Assembly: GCA_026225945.1 (NCBI GenBank)
Contig: JAMJFZ010001816.1
Location: forward strand, 9,611,001 to 9,675,000
Source of the DNA: Cricetomys ansorgei
Taxonomy: Eukaryota > Chordata > Mammalia > Rodentia > Nesomyidae
Length of the DNA: 64,000 nucleotides
Reading direction: 5' to 3'
The position numbers and the translations under genes are program-made. Of this stretch, positions 1-12,122 are shown piece by piece (within the stretch, counting starts at the first letter, position 1; each line of letters opens with the position of its first letter). The notes beneath the pieces were generated by a model. It made no database searches, was not told where the DNA came from, and was given only the letters and a program-made list of their open reading frames with translations.

Positions 1-635
1 ATTTGAAGATCCATTGAGGCATAATCAGAGTACTTCAGGCTACTTAAAATATGAAATATTTTCCTCAATATGTTTCAGTGGAACAACATTATAAAAACAA
101 TGGCAGTATTATATATCTAACATTGTAGCACTGAGGTTTTTTCCTTATTACATTTGATTATGTAATAAAGTCTACATGAAAAATATGTGTGACTTCAATC
201 GTAAGAGGTTTTTATTACAACATGTAAACACCTGACACACTATGAAGATAGAGAGTATATCATCTTTTCCTTATTGATTTAGAATATGGTGAATTGAATT
301 TGGTTCAATTTTGATAGCTAAAAAGATTCAATAGTACCCTTTAATTTCCCCTTATTAGTGTCATTTTGCTTAGAACACAGCAGTTTGTTGCTGAAAGACA
401 ATATTTGACGTTCTAAAATTTTTACTGAATTGTGTTAGTCCTTCCTATCTTTCTTTTTCCTTCCTTCTTTTTTTTTTCTTTGTTTTGTGTTTTATTTTTA
501 ATTTTCTTGATAGATCTTAGCCTGACAAATTGAATATAAGGTATTTAGTCCATGTTTTAAAGGGTACCTCATTACTGAGTGCTGTCCAAATTAAGCATTA
601 TTTTCAGAACTCACTGATAAATATTTTTCTTTGTT
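1..635. other. AT-rich non-genic stretch
   Basis: Unique-looking AT-rich sequence with no coding potential. A pyrimidine- and T-rich run lies at about 440-505. I see no recognisable repeat before the L1 tail that begins near 636. Confidence 0.6.
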
Positions 636-651
636 GATTTTTGAGATTGAG

Positions 652-827
652 GGTTTTTTGTTTGTTTGCTTGTTTGTTTTTGTTTTTCAAAACAGAGTTT
701 CTCTGTTGTAACTCTGGCTGTCCTGGAACTCACTCTCTAGACCAGGCTGGCCTTGAACTCACAGAGACCCACCTGCCTCTGCCTCCTGAGGGAAGAGATT
801 AAAATCGTGAGCCACCACCACCTGGCA
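652..827 (-). mobile_element. B1 SINE, antisense, with target-site duplication
   Basis: The copy reads poly-T first (TTTG-rich, 655-690), then the antisense B1 body ('ctggctgtcctggaactcac', 'ctgcctctgcctcctgag') and ends at 'caccacctgg'. An 8-bp direct repeat, 'agattgag', flanks it at 644-651 and 828-835, which fits a target-site duplication. B1 is a 7SL-RNA-derived, non-coding SINE mobilised by L1 machinery. It sits inside the A/T-rich end of an older L1 tail. Confidence 0.9.
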
Positions 828-943
828 AGATTGAGTTTTAATCACAACTTTTCTTCCTTCTCTTTCCTCCGCCTACATCCTCCCATATACTGTCCCCATT
901 TTCCTTCAATTTCATGGTCTCTTTGCATACATATATTTATTTC

Positions 944-964
944 TACACACACACACACACACAA
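944..964. repeat. (CA)n microsatellite
   Basis: About ten CA units, lying in the L1 tail. Such a tract is a usual part of this L1 3' UTR. Confidence 0.85.
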
Positions 965-1185
965 ACACAGAGACATACACAGTGTTACATTTATGTAAGT
1001 TTTCAGGGCAGATCACTTGACATTAGTCAACCAATCAGTGCGCTCTCCCCTGTGGAGGACCAGCTCTCCCATTCTCAGTTTTACTCAGATGCCTGTAATT
1101 CTTTGTGCAGCATTGATGCCTCATGGGCTTTTCCCTCTCCTGCTCAGCATGTTTGTAAAACGGAATTCTTTTATATCTTTAAAAT

Positions 1186-1392
1186 ATTTTATTGTTTTAC
1201 TTCAGGAGTGCTTTCCCTGTATTATGACATTATATCTCTGCACCATGTCGTTGCCTTGTGCCCTCAGAGACAGAAGACTGTGTCAGGTCCCTTGATCCTG
1301 GAGTTGCAACAATTATGTTCTAACATACCGGAACTCAAAACCAGGCCTTTGGAATAACATCAGGTGATCCTGGCAGCTAAGACATCTTTTGA
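1186..1392 (-). mobile_element. Old B3/B2-type SINE, antisense
   Basis: The order of diverged blocks matches an antisense B3-like SINE: 'ccttgtgccctcagagacag', 'gactgtgtcaggtccc', 'cctggagttgca', then 'agctaagacatc' in place of the usual end matching 'ctgagccatct'. The copy is heavily mutated and its edges are approximate. It has no coding function. Confidence 0.5.
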
Positions 1393-2149
1393 AATCCTAC
1401 GGAATTCTTCTTAAAAGCAACGGTTAGAGTATGTTAGCTGTCAGGGAAATTTCACTTTCCGATTTGCCAACATGAATATCATGAAAGATTAATGGAAATT
1501 ATAATGAATGGGGCCTAAGAAATGTGAAAGTATGTTTTTTTAAGTACAGCAATCAACTGTCAAACAAAAAACACCTTGAAGAATTAAACATATTTGCCGT
1601 GAACTGGATGTCGTGTCCCACCCTGATGCCTAGTTAGAGAACCAGACCTTCACATGAATGATCCTTGAAGTTGAATGTATGAAGCTCAATTGGATTTAGA
1701 TCAGGCCCTGAAGGCGAACCTCACGATACAGGTAGTGAGTGACGACAGAAGGAATGGAATGAAGACTAATATTTTTGGCAACTAATGACATGCAAAATTC
1801 ACCACAATCACGGAAAATACAACTTATATGCCTTCTTGAGCATTTCAAACTTGATCGAAACATTTGTAAGTTCATCATAAATGAAAATTAAATGTATTTG
1901 TTTAATAAATTTGGTTACTAATTTTATTTTTATTGTAAAGCCTTGTCTTTTATTTTGTCTCTCCACTGGTCTCTGTTACTGATTCCACAAGTACATATTG
2001 GAACCCTCTTCTTCTTCAAAGTATTTTAGGTGTTCATTTCATTAACATATGTGCCTTAATTTACTTCGTCACTTCTCATTTTAACAAGACTAAACTACAC
2101 ATCACTTTTTAGTAATAGATTTTTCTTCAATGATATTCCTCTGCTACAT
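1393..2149. other. Non-genic AT-rich stretch
   Basis: No repeat family or coding signal recognised. The 60-codon minus-strand frame at 1696-1878 has no supporting splice or start context. Confidence 0.5.
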
Positions 2150-2577
2150 CTTGTCCTGGATAGTTTTTATACCATTTTGACACAAACTGTACTCATCTCA
2201 GAGGAGGGAACCTTAATTGAGAAAAATGCAACCAGAAGATTGGAGTTTAGTCAGTTAAACTTGTACGACATTTTCTTAATGAGTTATTGAGGGCAGAGGG
2301 TCCAGTGAATTGTAAGTTCGGACTCTCCTAGGCTGCAGATCCTGCATTCTATAAGTAAGCAGGAAGAGTTTGAGTGAGCCATGGAGAACAACACAGTAAG
2401 CAACCTCTGTGGTCTCTTCAGCTACTCCTGGCCCCAGTTTCCTACCTTGACTGAGTTCCTGCCTTAACAACATTTAGTGAAAGACAGTTACATGGTTAAA
2501 AAAGGGAAAAAGGCCCATTCCTCCCAACATTGCTTTTGGTCATGGTGTTTTATTATAACAATAGAAATACTAAGACA
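2150..2577 (+). mobile_element. Non-autonomous rodent repeat (URR1-like; family uncertain)
   Basis: Recognisable blocks in order are 'ttgacacaaactgtactcat', 'gagttattgagggcagaggg', 'ataagtaagcaggaagagt', 'gagccatggagaacaa' and the terminal 'ttttggtcatggtgtttt' followed by 'aacaatagaaatactaagac'. The 3' end is shared with the elements at 21655-22006, 60530-60900 and 62935-63092. From memory I place these with URR1-like non-autonomous DNA elements (hAT-type); the family name needs a library search. No coding capacity. Confidence 0.6.
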
Positions 2578-5344
2578 CATGTTCAAAGGAAACATATGCA
2601 ATTCTTAAGAACCATGGAAGTATATCTGATCTCTGGTGACTTTTTTTTCCTATTCATTTTGCTTCGTTTACTAGAAGGAATCTGTGAATAATGGACCATT
2701 AAAAATAAAATATATGTATTCAAAAACTCAAAGGAACTACTTATCAAATACAAATGGGATTTGAAATATATTGTTATTCAAAAGAAAAATCGGAACCAAC
2801 AAGTTTGGCTTATACAGAAACAGTAAAGACAGCATCAAATGATCAAATAATAGACTGGTCTGCAGTAGATCTTAGTCTGGATATTAGATGTCTTCTACAG
2901 CTTTTGTGTTAACGTTAAGTGTCAAAACATGAGGAGGTTGGGCCCCGTAGAAGAGAGTTAGGTTACTGGCCACATGAAGTTAATTGGGTTATTGGGAATT
3001 CAGTCCATCTTCTCTGCTCTTTATTTTCCAGGTGGAGCTTCTTCTGTCTCTTATTTCTTCATAGGTGTACTGCTTTACCATAAAGCCAAATGCAAATGCA
3101 TTTAAGATCTCTAAACTTAAGAAATACAAGTTTGGACGCACCATTAAACACCAATAACAGACAAACTTCATTTTAAAAGAAAAAAAATATATCTGCTTTA
3201 ATATTAATTTTAATTTAAAACTCTAATTTAATTGGGTATTCTTTTTTAGTAGAAATTCAGCAGGGGATATGACATCTATTTATTTATTACACAACCTTTA
3301 TCCTGGAATGATCATTAAAATGGTCATTTTAAGAAACATTACTAAATAATCACACATGTTTAAAAATACAGCTTTTTTTCCAATTCATGCTTATAAAAAT
3401 GCAGCTATGAATTCAGGAATGGAATTTCTATGTGGTTAATGATAAAGACTTGACTTCATGAGAGTTCAGAACCTGTTTAAATAAGTTTTTGATTTTCAAA
3501 GTGTTTTTTGCTGATGTTATTCTGATTTTGTATACTGGATACACTTTTCAGTTTGCTCTAGTTCTTTTTCATACAGTATCACCTATGAGGTATATGAAGA
3601 GGCTGGTTTTGCAGTTCCTCTGAAAGAAATTATCTGGATCAAAATATGTCACAACAGATCTAAAGTTTCAAAATAAATTTATATATTGCATTACTTCTAC
3701 TGCTACTTAAGGAAGTACTGCGTGGATAATCACTGATTGGAGCCATTCATTTATCAGCCTAGTGTTATTTTGAAATACATATTAGCATATATGTATAAAT
3801 ATAAAAACAAGATTTTACTTTAGCTTAGATGGCCTCAAGAAAAATCATACAATTAAATGTACCATCCTTCAATTTGTTTTTGTTGTTTACAAGCTTTCAA
3901 ACTCCTGAAATCAATTTTACCTCATGTAATATTTTTATACTCTTTGTACTTGCCATGAAAATCAGCATCATAAAACAGCTGGCCACATAATAGATTGGAA
4001 GTTTTAAATAGTTATTTTATATAAACCTTGCTGACACATTCATTCTCTGTGAATATTTTTTTAATGTATGTTAATCACCTCTAAGAAACAAAAGCTATTA
4101 GACACTAAAATATCCAGGGGTATGGATTTGAAGCAAAAACTAAGCCTTTGACAGAAGACAATAAAATAATTAAAAACATGCCTCTTGCTTTTGGAATATT
4201 TTTCATGCATCAGTAAAAATCTTTTCAACAAAGTAATAGAACAAAGCGTAATTAGAAAACAGCAGTCAATTACTCTTGGAAGTATTTCTATTTATCTCCA
4301 TTAAAATGTTACTAAGCTTAAAGACAAATGTTATATGAGTGTGCATTTGTTAGATAAGAATTGTGAATAAATAGTGCTCTTAAGATTAGCATAAGTCGCC
4401 TAAGGGAATGTCAGCACATAAAATAAGTCAAGAAAGGAGGGATAAAAGGAGAAAGTAAAATAATGCCAGTAGGCTCATACATAGTAGTAAACAATATGTC
4501 TGTTTTTCTCAGTTTATTTTAGAATATGAACACAAAATTGATCTTTTCTGTTCTCTCCTGATACAAGTCATCTTTACTCCCACATAATGTGCTAACATAT
4601 TTTAATGAAGTTACATTCCTTTGTACCATAATTTGTGAAAGAATTTATGGAATTTTTCAAGGAGAAGTGATCACACTGGCTCAAGCTTTTTTAATTACCC
4701 GCATAGCTCTGCATATACCCTAAGCACAGCTGACTTAAAGCCACCCAACCATAATAACTCACTAACCAATCTTGCAGATGGCAGTAAGGCTGACAACCTT
4801 CTGTGCCTGCTGCATCTGTATCTGTCCATTATTAGAAAGGAATATTTACACTGTTTCATTTCCCAGTTCAGAGTGTGTCTTTTTGCTAATAAATTCAATC
4901 CTTCTTTACCCAAGGCAGATGGACGCCTCCATTCTCTTCCCTTATTTTTTAAATTTTCTGCTCTTGCAATTTAACCACAATTCTTCCCATTTAGTAATGG
5001 TGCACTACATATTTATTAATTCCATTTAGTTACATATGTGTTATATCAACTCAGTTGTTTCCCCACATATGTGCTGCAGAACTTTAATCTGTGGACTTTG
5101 TATTCTAAGTTACTATTGATGAGTCATGCTTTGCCCCTTTCATGGAAAATACCTTGCTTAAAATATGTTACTTCACAGAGTGCCCATACTGAATAACTTA
5201 AAAGAAAAATAAAAGCATTTCTTCAGATCTCTGACACCACTACTCAGGGACAATAAGTGTGAGAGTCTGAAATTTCTTGTAGCTCCTACGACCAGGCAGC
5301 AAAGAGACACAACACTACCTAAAGGATTCATATAAAATTCATAT
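2578..5344. other. Long non-genic AT-rich stretch
   Basis: About 2.8 kb with no gene and no repeat I can name. The short frames at 2989-3171, 4695-4913 and 4772-5029 overlap on opposite strands or lack context. A slightly less AT-rich island at about 4690-4880 has no clear coding pattern. Confidence 0.5.
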
Positions 5345-5545
5345 AAAATTGCTTCTCATTTTCTTTTCTCCTCCCCTCCACGCCTACATTCCTCCCTCCC
5401 TGTCTCCTTAATCCTTCCTTTCTGCTTCTTTCATTCTTTCTTTTGAGAAAAGGTGTCATTTAACTCAGGCTGTGCTTGAACTCACAATAGGCAAGCATGA
5501 TTCTGACCTTCTGACCCTTTCATCTTTGTTTCTATAGTTCTAGGA
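5345..5545 (-). mobile_element. Pyrimidine tract plus ancient antisense SINE
   Basis: A C/T-rich tract (about 5350-5455) runs into 'ttttgagaaaaggtgtcatt' and 'caggctgtgcttgaactcac', which resembles a very old antisense B1-class SINE. Divergence is high, so this is tentative. Confidence 0.35.
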
Positions 5546-6185
5546 TTTCATACATAAGCTCTCACTTATGGCTCAGGGCATCCCAGGCAAACAGTGAAGC
5601 AACTGAGAAGCATCCTCAAACAACTGGTGCTGTTTCTTCATGATTGACATAGGATTTGATTTCTGTGGTTGTTTTGTAAAGGCTGTAATTTCATAAGAAT
5701 AAATGCAAGAGAACAGATTTTTTTTTTCTATAGGAAAGACAAATCTGTCTTGTTAATGTTATGTACTAAAGAACAAAATTAAATAGTAGTTTCTGTCAAC
5801 AAATATAAATTGGGATTAGATAAAAACAAAACCCAATTGCAAAGATATTAACAACATGAAAAATAATCTCTGGAATCTACAAGAATCTAAAGACTAATAA
5901 GCTTTCTTTTTACAAGGTGAGGAGGTGATAAGCTTTGAAACAAAAAAAAAGGGGAGCTAGACATGCAATGGCCAATGAATGGAGCTTCTAACAGGAAGTT
6001 TGATTGCCTTAGTTAGTTCTCAGTGTAACTCTTTAAAGCAGAAGGGAGATATATTTTTTAGTGTTTGTTCATACAAAGAAGCAACTCATGTACTAGAAAA
6101 GAAATGAACTTGACTATATTTGTACAAGTCAAAACAGATACAAGATAAGGAGCTGTGGACATCAGGTCAATCTGCATCTTTCCTG
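5546..6185. other. Non-genic stretch
   Basis: AT-rich, with short A-runs (for example 5941-5951) and no recognisable repeat or coding signal. Confidence 0.5.
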
Positions 6186-6187
6186 TC

Positions 6188-6502
6188 TGTGGTGGTTTAA
6201 ATGAAATATTCCAAATAGTCCCAGGAATTCCAAGGCTTGATCCCCAGTTGATCTACTACTTGGGTAGGCTTAGGAGGTGTGGCCTTGAGAAGGAAGTATG
6301 TCACTGGAGGCAGGCTTTGAGGTTTCAAGAGCCACAGCTGTTCTAAAATCCACCTTGTCACTTCAAGCTTTCAGATTAAAATGTGAGCTCTCAGCTGTTC
6401 TCCAGTCACCACGCCTGCCTACTGCCAAGATTCTGAAGTTGATACCCTAATATTTCCCTGGATGTGTAAGTCCAAATAAAGCCTTTTATTTATAAATTCC
6501 CC
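6188..6502 (+). mobile_element. Non-autonomous rodent repeat (URR1-like)
   Basis: It starts 'ctgtggtggtttaaatgaaa' and contains 'ttaggaggtgtggccttgag', 'gtcactggaggcaggctttg' and 'gtaagtccaaataaagcc'. The same block order occurs at 21655-22006 and 60530-60900 in this window. It is non-coding; the 63-codon frame at 6155-6346 reads through it and is not a gene. Family name from memory. Confidence 0.65.
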
Positions 6503-7245
6503 TTTTCAATTTATTACAGTAGTACATAGTATATATGCAGTGTTTCATTAAAGTAGTATAAAATAACAATATATTATCCCATTTTGAAATATTAAAGACA
6601 TTTTCAAAGCTATAGACAAGGGAAATCTACAACATAGACTTCAGAATATAATCTTCAAGAAGGATAGAAACTATTTACCAGTCTCCACAAAAGGATAGGA
6701 GCTTAAATGAGTTAGTTGCCTAGTGTCACGTGTATCATAACATTATTACCTTGGTTTTTACCAGCCAGCATTGTGGGAATTCAAAAAGTCAAACGATGAC
6801 AGAGCAGAACATTGAGGAAAAAGTTTTGTGTGGTATTGCCAATAAAAACTTGCTATCAATTTAACCAAAGTAATGACAGAACAACATGAAGAGTATATAG
6901 GAGGAGATTTCATTGCAAACATCTTAGATTCTTTTTTAATTGATTTTCTTAAATTACAAAGGGCATGATAAAGTCAATCAATGAAAAAAAAATATTCTGA
7001 AAAAAAAGCTATAACTGCATTTAAGATAATTGCTCAGGGAGAGTAGAAAAGCAGGCCAGTCATAAGGATGTTAAAAAAACAATTTATACATTAATATTAA
7101 GAATTATCGAAAGTCCAGTGATTCTTTTTTATATGAATATGCTATATTTTTGTGTCTGTATGACATTGATTAGCATGTGGTTTACTTAATAAAGAAAAGA
7201 GGCTGCATTATTTATTTAGTAATGTGCATGTATATGTATCCACTT
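6503..7245. other. Non-genic AT-rich stretch
   Basis: No gene or named repeat seen. A/T-rich throughout, with several short homopolymer runs. Confidence 0.5.
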
Positions 7246-7249
7246 AACA

Positions 7250-7480
7250 ACTAAATATGCATACAATATTGTGCATACAATACGTGTGTTTGTGTGTATG
7301 TGTGTGTGTGTGTGTGTTGTGTGTGTGTGTGTTTAAAACAAAGAAAAAAGGCAAAGTATTTGAAAAAAAAAGAGCAAGTAGGGAGGCGCACATATTGGGA
7401 TTTTAAGGGAGGAAAGTAAGGGCAAAATGATCTAATTGTATTATAATCTCAAAAATTAAATAAAAATATTTTAAAGAAGT
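7250..7480 (+). mobile_element. L1 3' end (Lx-like)
   Basis: A GT microsatellite (7284-7333) is followed by 'gggaggaaagtaagggcaaa', 'atgatctaattgtattataa' and 'tctcaaaaattaaataaa'. This is the family's characteristic 3' terminus and A-rich tail. The copy is strongly 5'-truncated and has no ORF2 sequence. Confidence 0.7.
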
Positions 7481-8025
7481 TTACATCCCTGTAATGAGAG
7501 TGAGAGGGACATACACAATTGAAACAAAATTATTTTCTGTTAATCTTTTAAATATTTCTACATTCAGTTATGAATCAACCCTTCATTTCAATTACTCTCT
7601 TTTTCTTTCCCCAAATTATGTTGTGAATATCCTGCATCCAAAATTATTTCCTTTGTCATGTTAACTTTAAGAATCACGTCTATCCATAATCCTCTGCTGT
7701 CACTTTTAATTGCACCAACGTGAATAGGCAGAAGGTCTAGGTTGGCTCTCATGTACTTGAACATGGGATATGCCTTCTGGCTAACACATGTTGTTAAATA
7801 AAAAGCTCAATATTAAATATAATTTGTCCTGTGACTGGTGGGTTGGAGGAAGAAATTTTGTTAAAAATGCATACTTGGAAGCTTAATTGTCTTCTCTTAT
7901 ATGTTTTTCTTGTGGTGTGTGTGTGTGTGTATAATATAAGCATGTGCATGCAAATATGTTTGTGTGTGTGCTAAGCTATGATTGCATATGCTTGGAGAGT
8001 ACATATCATTATTAGGTTTCTTCTA
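7481..8025. other. Non-genic stretch with a short GT tract
   Basis: Only a GT run near 7912-7932 and a GT-rich patch near 7960 stand out. No coding signal. Confidence 0.5.
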
Positions 8026-8029
8026 CTAC

Positions 8030-8250
8030 ATCTCTACTTATACTTTGAGATACAGTGACTCACTGAATTTGTAGCTCATCATTTCAGCCAGAGCAGCTAA
8101 CATCCATCTGTCTCTGCTTGCACCCAGAACTGTCGTTCTGGGCTAGCACCCTTGGGTCCAGGTTTTGTACTGTAGAGATTCAAGGCGATGTCCTCCAGCT
8201 AGTGCAACAAGCACTTTAACTGCAAGGCCATCTCCACAGAGCGGCATCTG
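8030..8250 (-). mobile_element. Old tRNA-class SINE, antisense
   Basis: The end 'gcaacaagcactttaactgc' with 'aaggccatctccacag' resembles the antisense 5' head of a rodent tRNA-derived SINE, normally 'actgagccatctccccag'. The body is diverged, so subfamily and left edge are uncertain. Confidence 0.5.
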
Positions 8251-8337
8251 AGTAAAATGGTGAAAGTTTTTATGATACTTTGTTGTATTTTTATATAGAA
8301 AACTAGAGAAGATAGCTAATGATTATTTTTATATTTA

Positions 8338-8364
8338 ATAGATAGATGGATGGATGGATAGATG
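8338..8364. repeat. Short (GATA)/(GATG) tetranucleotide repeat
   Basis: About six imperfect units of atagatgg/atagatag. Confidence 0.8.
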
Positions 8365-11076
8365 TCAAAAATATGTATGGAATGAAATTTAAGTTAGACT
8401 GATTTTGTTTCAGTATAAAACTATAAGTATATTGAAATATTTGACATTATTTATATAAAACTGAAATATTGAGGAAATTCTTTACTGTATTTTATTATAT
8501 TTACTGGAATTTGACTACTGTCTATTATAGTAGTATGATAGCTTATAATCATTTAAAAAATTATTGACATACTACTCTTCATAAAAGGTTATAAAGACCA
8601 ACTTTTTAATCTAAATACGTAGGGACAAATTTAAACTATAAGCACACATAAAAGGTAGAATTCATATAACATGAGGATATATTGTGAGTAAAAGAAAATC
8701 GTACAGTAAACCTCAAATTCCATCAGGTAATAGTATTTTAAAAGTATACAAAATGCCTTTTACATACATTGAGAGATTTACTCTCTGGTCACGTTAAGTA
8801 CATATTTAAACATGGAAAATCCTCATGCATTAAATCACCATTAAATTGGCATTTAAACTAATATTCACTTGTAATAAAATAATTTCATAATTTTCACCTT
8901 GTCTATACAGTTTCTCATCTAATGAAAGGCACATCTTTTAATCATTCTGAGCATTTCTAGGAAAATTTAAACTTCTTTCTTTGTGGGACTTCAAGATAGA
9001 AAGGATTTCTCAAAGTGTAATAAAAAGTGGTTTTTCTTTGCTTGACTTTTGTCATTCTACTTTATATATTTCTGATCTTCTAACTTAGAGGATAGTTAAT
9101 GAAATCCTCATTTATTTGAACTTGAGGCATGCTTTCTGCCTATCACAGCTGTTTTAAACTAACAGAGTAATATTCAACATACAGTCTGTGGTTTTGATGT
9201 GGGAAACATTTGCTCTCATGTTCAACTCAATTTTTATGGCATCCAAAACTCCATTAAACTTAAACATTTTCTCTGTGAGTTGATTAAACCACATGCATAT
9301 TCTGATAACCTCAGATTAATTGTTTATCTCTGTGACTCAAGTGGTGCTTTTTCCGGCTTTGGCTTACATCTTTATCCTAGGATAAATCCATTTGAGAGCC
9401 TCAGATGAGTGATTAAAAAGTAAACAGAGAGTCTGTTCAGAAAGTTACGCCTGTGTTATAATTCTAGACTAAATAGAGCAGACATATGAAAGTAAACTTT
9501 TAGTTTTCATGAGCAATATAAAATTACACACAACTATGATTATACATCATTTGTTTCTACATTCATTATCTATACATGCTTTTGTCAAGGGACCTTTCAT
9601 TCTCTAGCTCTGGATACTTTGTAGCAGAACCAAGACTATTTGCAGAGAGGCAAGATAAAAATTTGATACCTCTTTATTGCTTTTTAGATATAAAAGTTGA
9701 TGTAAAACTCTTTCCATATTGATATAAGAGGTTGCAGCTTTGTTGCTCTTGTTGTTTGAGTGAGGGATCATAGCTTTTGTATAGGTCATATTTCAAACAT
9801 TTGTCTTTTAGTAGAGGATTTTTCTTACTGTAATCTGTGTAATTTCTGCTACTCTGTGGACTGAAATTTCAGTGTGTTTCTGTGTTGCATTTATCAGGGC
9901 CTCTCTTATCTGCATCTTTTCATTGGACTATAACCATATTTTATCAAATGTAGTCTTTATGTTATTCTTATTTCTGTGATGTGTATTTTAGTCATAGTGA
10001 CTTTGCACTTGATATTTCATTGCTAAAGTCCTAACATCTTACTGTTAAGGTTCTTTCACATCTCATATCTTACCATTGTTTATATACATGAAGAAATCGA
10101 TTTCTTTAATATAGGCTGTATTCTATATTACTGTAGTCTTATTTGTTAAAATATTTCACATTTTGACCGTTGATATTTTTCTTTTAGATGACTGCAATTT
10201 TATATGCAAATGCAGAAAATTTTATCTTCTTTCTAAATTATTATGTCTCTAATTACCTTGTCTAGTGTCACTGATTTATGCATGTATACAGTGCTTAATA
10301 ATAAGAGGTATAATTTGTAGACTTTTTTCTTTTTTAACACACTCTAGAGAAAATGGATTATACTATTTAGTGAGATTTTCATTTAGGAAAATTTTTAAAG
10401 AGGTACAATTTTGAATGGTTTTGAGTACAGTAAAATATCTTTTTGTCAGGATTTATCAATCAAATATTCTCTATTTTCTTGGTTCTAGCAATATAATATC
10501 TAATATTTCCATTAATAAGATTTGTTAACAATATTGATTTACTGTTATTAATATTTCTCATTCAGAAGGTTTATGCACAATTCACATTTTTCTGGAAATA
10601 ATGTAAGATCTGGAGGAAAGGACTCCTGTGACATAACTTTTGAAAATAACCTGGCTGTTGCACGCAGGAACTATTAGTGATCATGGGCTTGAATTGTGTC
10701 TTTTGGGGCAGCTTAGGTGATCTGAGTCTTTTTTAGGAAACAAGCTTGACTTTCTTCTTCCAGGTAGTTCTGCAAGTCAACCTCTCTAGGCAACTCAGAT
10801 GATCTGAGATGGTCTCTCAGCAGTCCTTTCTGCTTATATGTGATGGGACTGAAGCCTAATGTATCTTGTTACATTCAGGGATTTTCTGAAGAATTTGAGT
10901 TGTTTTCTTCTGGACCTGAAGGACAGACCTTGCAGGATTGAATGGTTGACATCTTTATAAAACATCCTTTGTCATAATTAGCTTCCTTGAAATATGTAAT
11001 GCTTCACATCTTAGAACATCCTGTGTCTTCAGGAGCTTCCTAGTAGGATAGAATGATTCACCTCCCTGTATCTTGA
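8365..11076. other. Long non-genic AT-rich stretch
   Basis: About 2.7 kb without a gene. Frames at 9199-9408 and 9604-9789 lack any coding context. A slightly GC-richer patch at 10630-10960 has 'aggtgatctgag' at about 10711 and 'agatgatctgag' at about 10797; I cannot assign it to a family. Confidence 0.45.
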
Positions 11077-11292
11077 GTTGGCTAGGTGGCACAATGCTTA
11101 AGAATAGTTGTTGCTCTTCTTGAAGGCATTGCTCAATTTCTGACATCCATGTAATTCCTGTATCCACAACCATTTCTAATTCCAGTTCTAGGATACCTGA
11201 TTCTCTCCTCTGGCCTCTGTGAGTTCCCAGCAGACACATGGTGTGCATACACACATGTAAAGACATCACTCATATTGGTAGAAATAAAATAA

Positions 11293-11296
<4 letters not shown>
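11077..11296 (+). mobile_element. B3-type SINE ending in (TA)n
   Basis: The tRNA-derived head reads 'gttggctaggtggcacaatg' and 'cttaagaatagttgttgctc'. It is followed by 'tccagttctaggatacctga', 'tctctcctctggcctctgtg' and the tail 'gaaataaaataaatta'. This is the full B3-like order on the plus strand. The minus-strand frames here (10955-11366) are read-through of the SINE and its TA tail. Confidence 0.75.

Positions 11297-11357
<61 letters not shown>
11297..11357. repeat. (TA)n microsatellite, about 30 units
   Basis: Uninterrupted AT alternation of about 61 bp, grown from the A/T-rich tail of the B3-type SINE directly to its left. It is self-complementary and could extrude as a hairpin. Confidence 0.95.
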
Positions 11358-11362
<5 letters not shown>

Positions 11363-12081
11363 ACAAATAACGTTCTTCTACAATACAGGTGTGTTTATCT
11401 CTGAGGAGTGTGCTTCCCAGAAATAGTTCAAAGATTTCTGTCCCTTCAGTTTTTCATTTATAAATTTTTAGTTTAATACTGTGTATTCAAATGCATATTC
11501 CCTGCCTCAAATAAACACACATGATATTTAAATGTTCTTTATACACTGTTTTAAATTAATTTTTACATACAGATTTGTTTGTATTACTGTTTTCAATGTA
11601 TTATTTTCAATAAATGCATATAGAAATACTTTTATGCATTGTACCTATGATTTCTGACTGAGTAATAAATCAGGTACTCATAGAGTTGGATTTCAATCTC
11701 AATCACTTACAACAAATTTGGGGGTTTTCTTGTCTGCGGTTTTCTTGGATATGTCTTCTGGGTGGACACTTACTGGTCATGAAGCGTTTTTGCTTGGTAC
11801 ATGTCATTTTATTTATGACTAGACTCTGAGGACTGTACCAGCATTAATAAGGCATGTCTAGCAGCAATGTATTTGTTTTCACAGGCTGAAATCAATTCAC
11901 CTTGAAAGCTCTACTCATATAAGGATGAATAACTATGGAGATAAAGACATCTATCTTATTAGCAATGAAAAATACCCTCAGACAGTTATAAATTTAGGAC
12001 CAAGTGTGTTTGCTGGTATTCAATGACTATTTTTTACTGGTTTTTCTTTTCGTGTGTTTTACAGTGTGTGTGTGTGTGTGT

Positions 12082-12122
<41 letters not shown>

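Larger units (their letters stand above)
636..1170 (-). mobile_element. L1 3' UTR fragment (Lx-like), split by a B1
   Basis: Read on the minus strand, this matches the end of a rodent L1 3' UTR. Recognisable parts are the complement of a block that contains a virtual CCAAT-like 'accaatcagtg' stretch, a (CA)n segment at 944-964, and a terminal 'ttttgagatt' that corresponds to the family end. A B1 at 652-827 interrupts the extreme 3' end. The element is 5'-truncated at about 1170 and has no coding capacity. The open frames over 914-1357 read across this tail and the next SINE and are not genes. Confidence 0.65.

Noticed and set aside
914..1357. 147-codon plus-strand open frame
   Set aside because: It runs through an antisense L1 tail with a CA tract and into an old SINE; no coding character.
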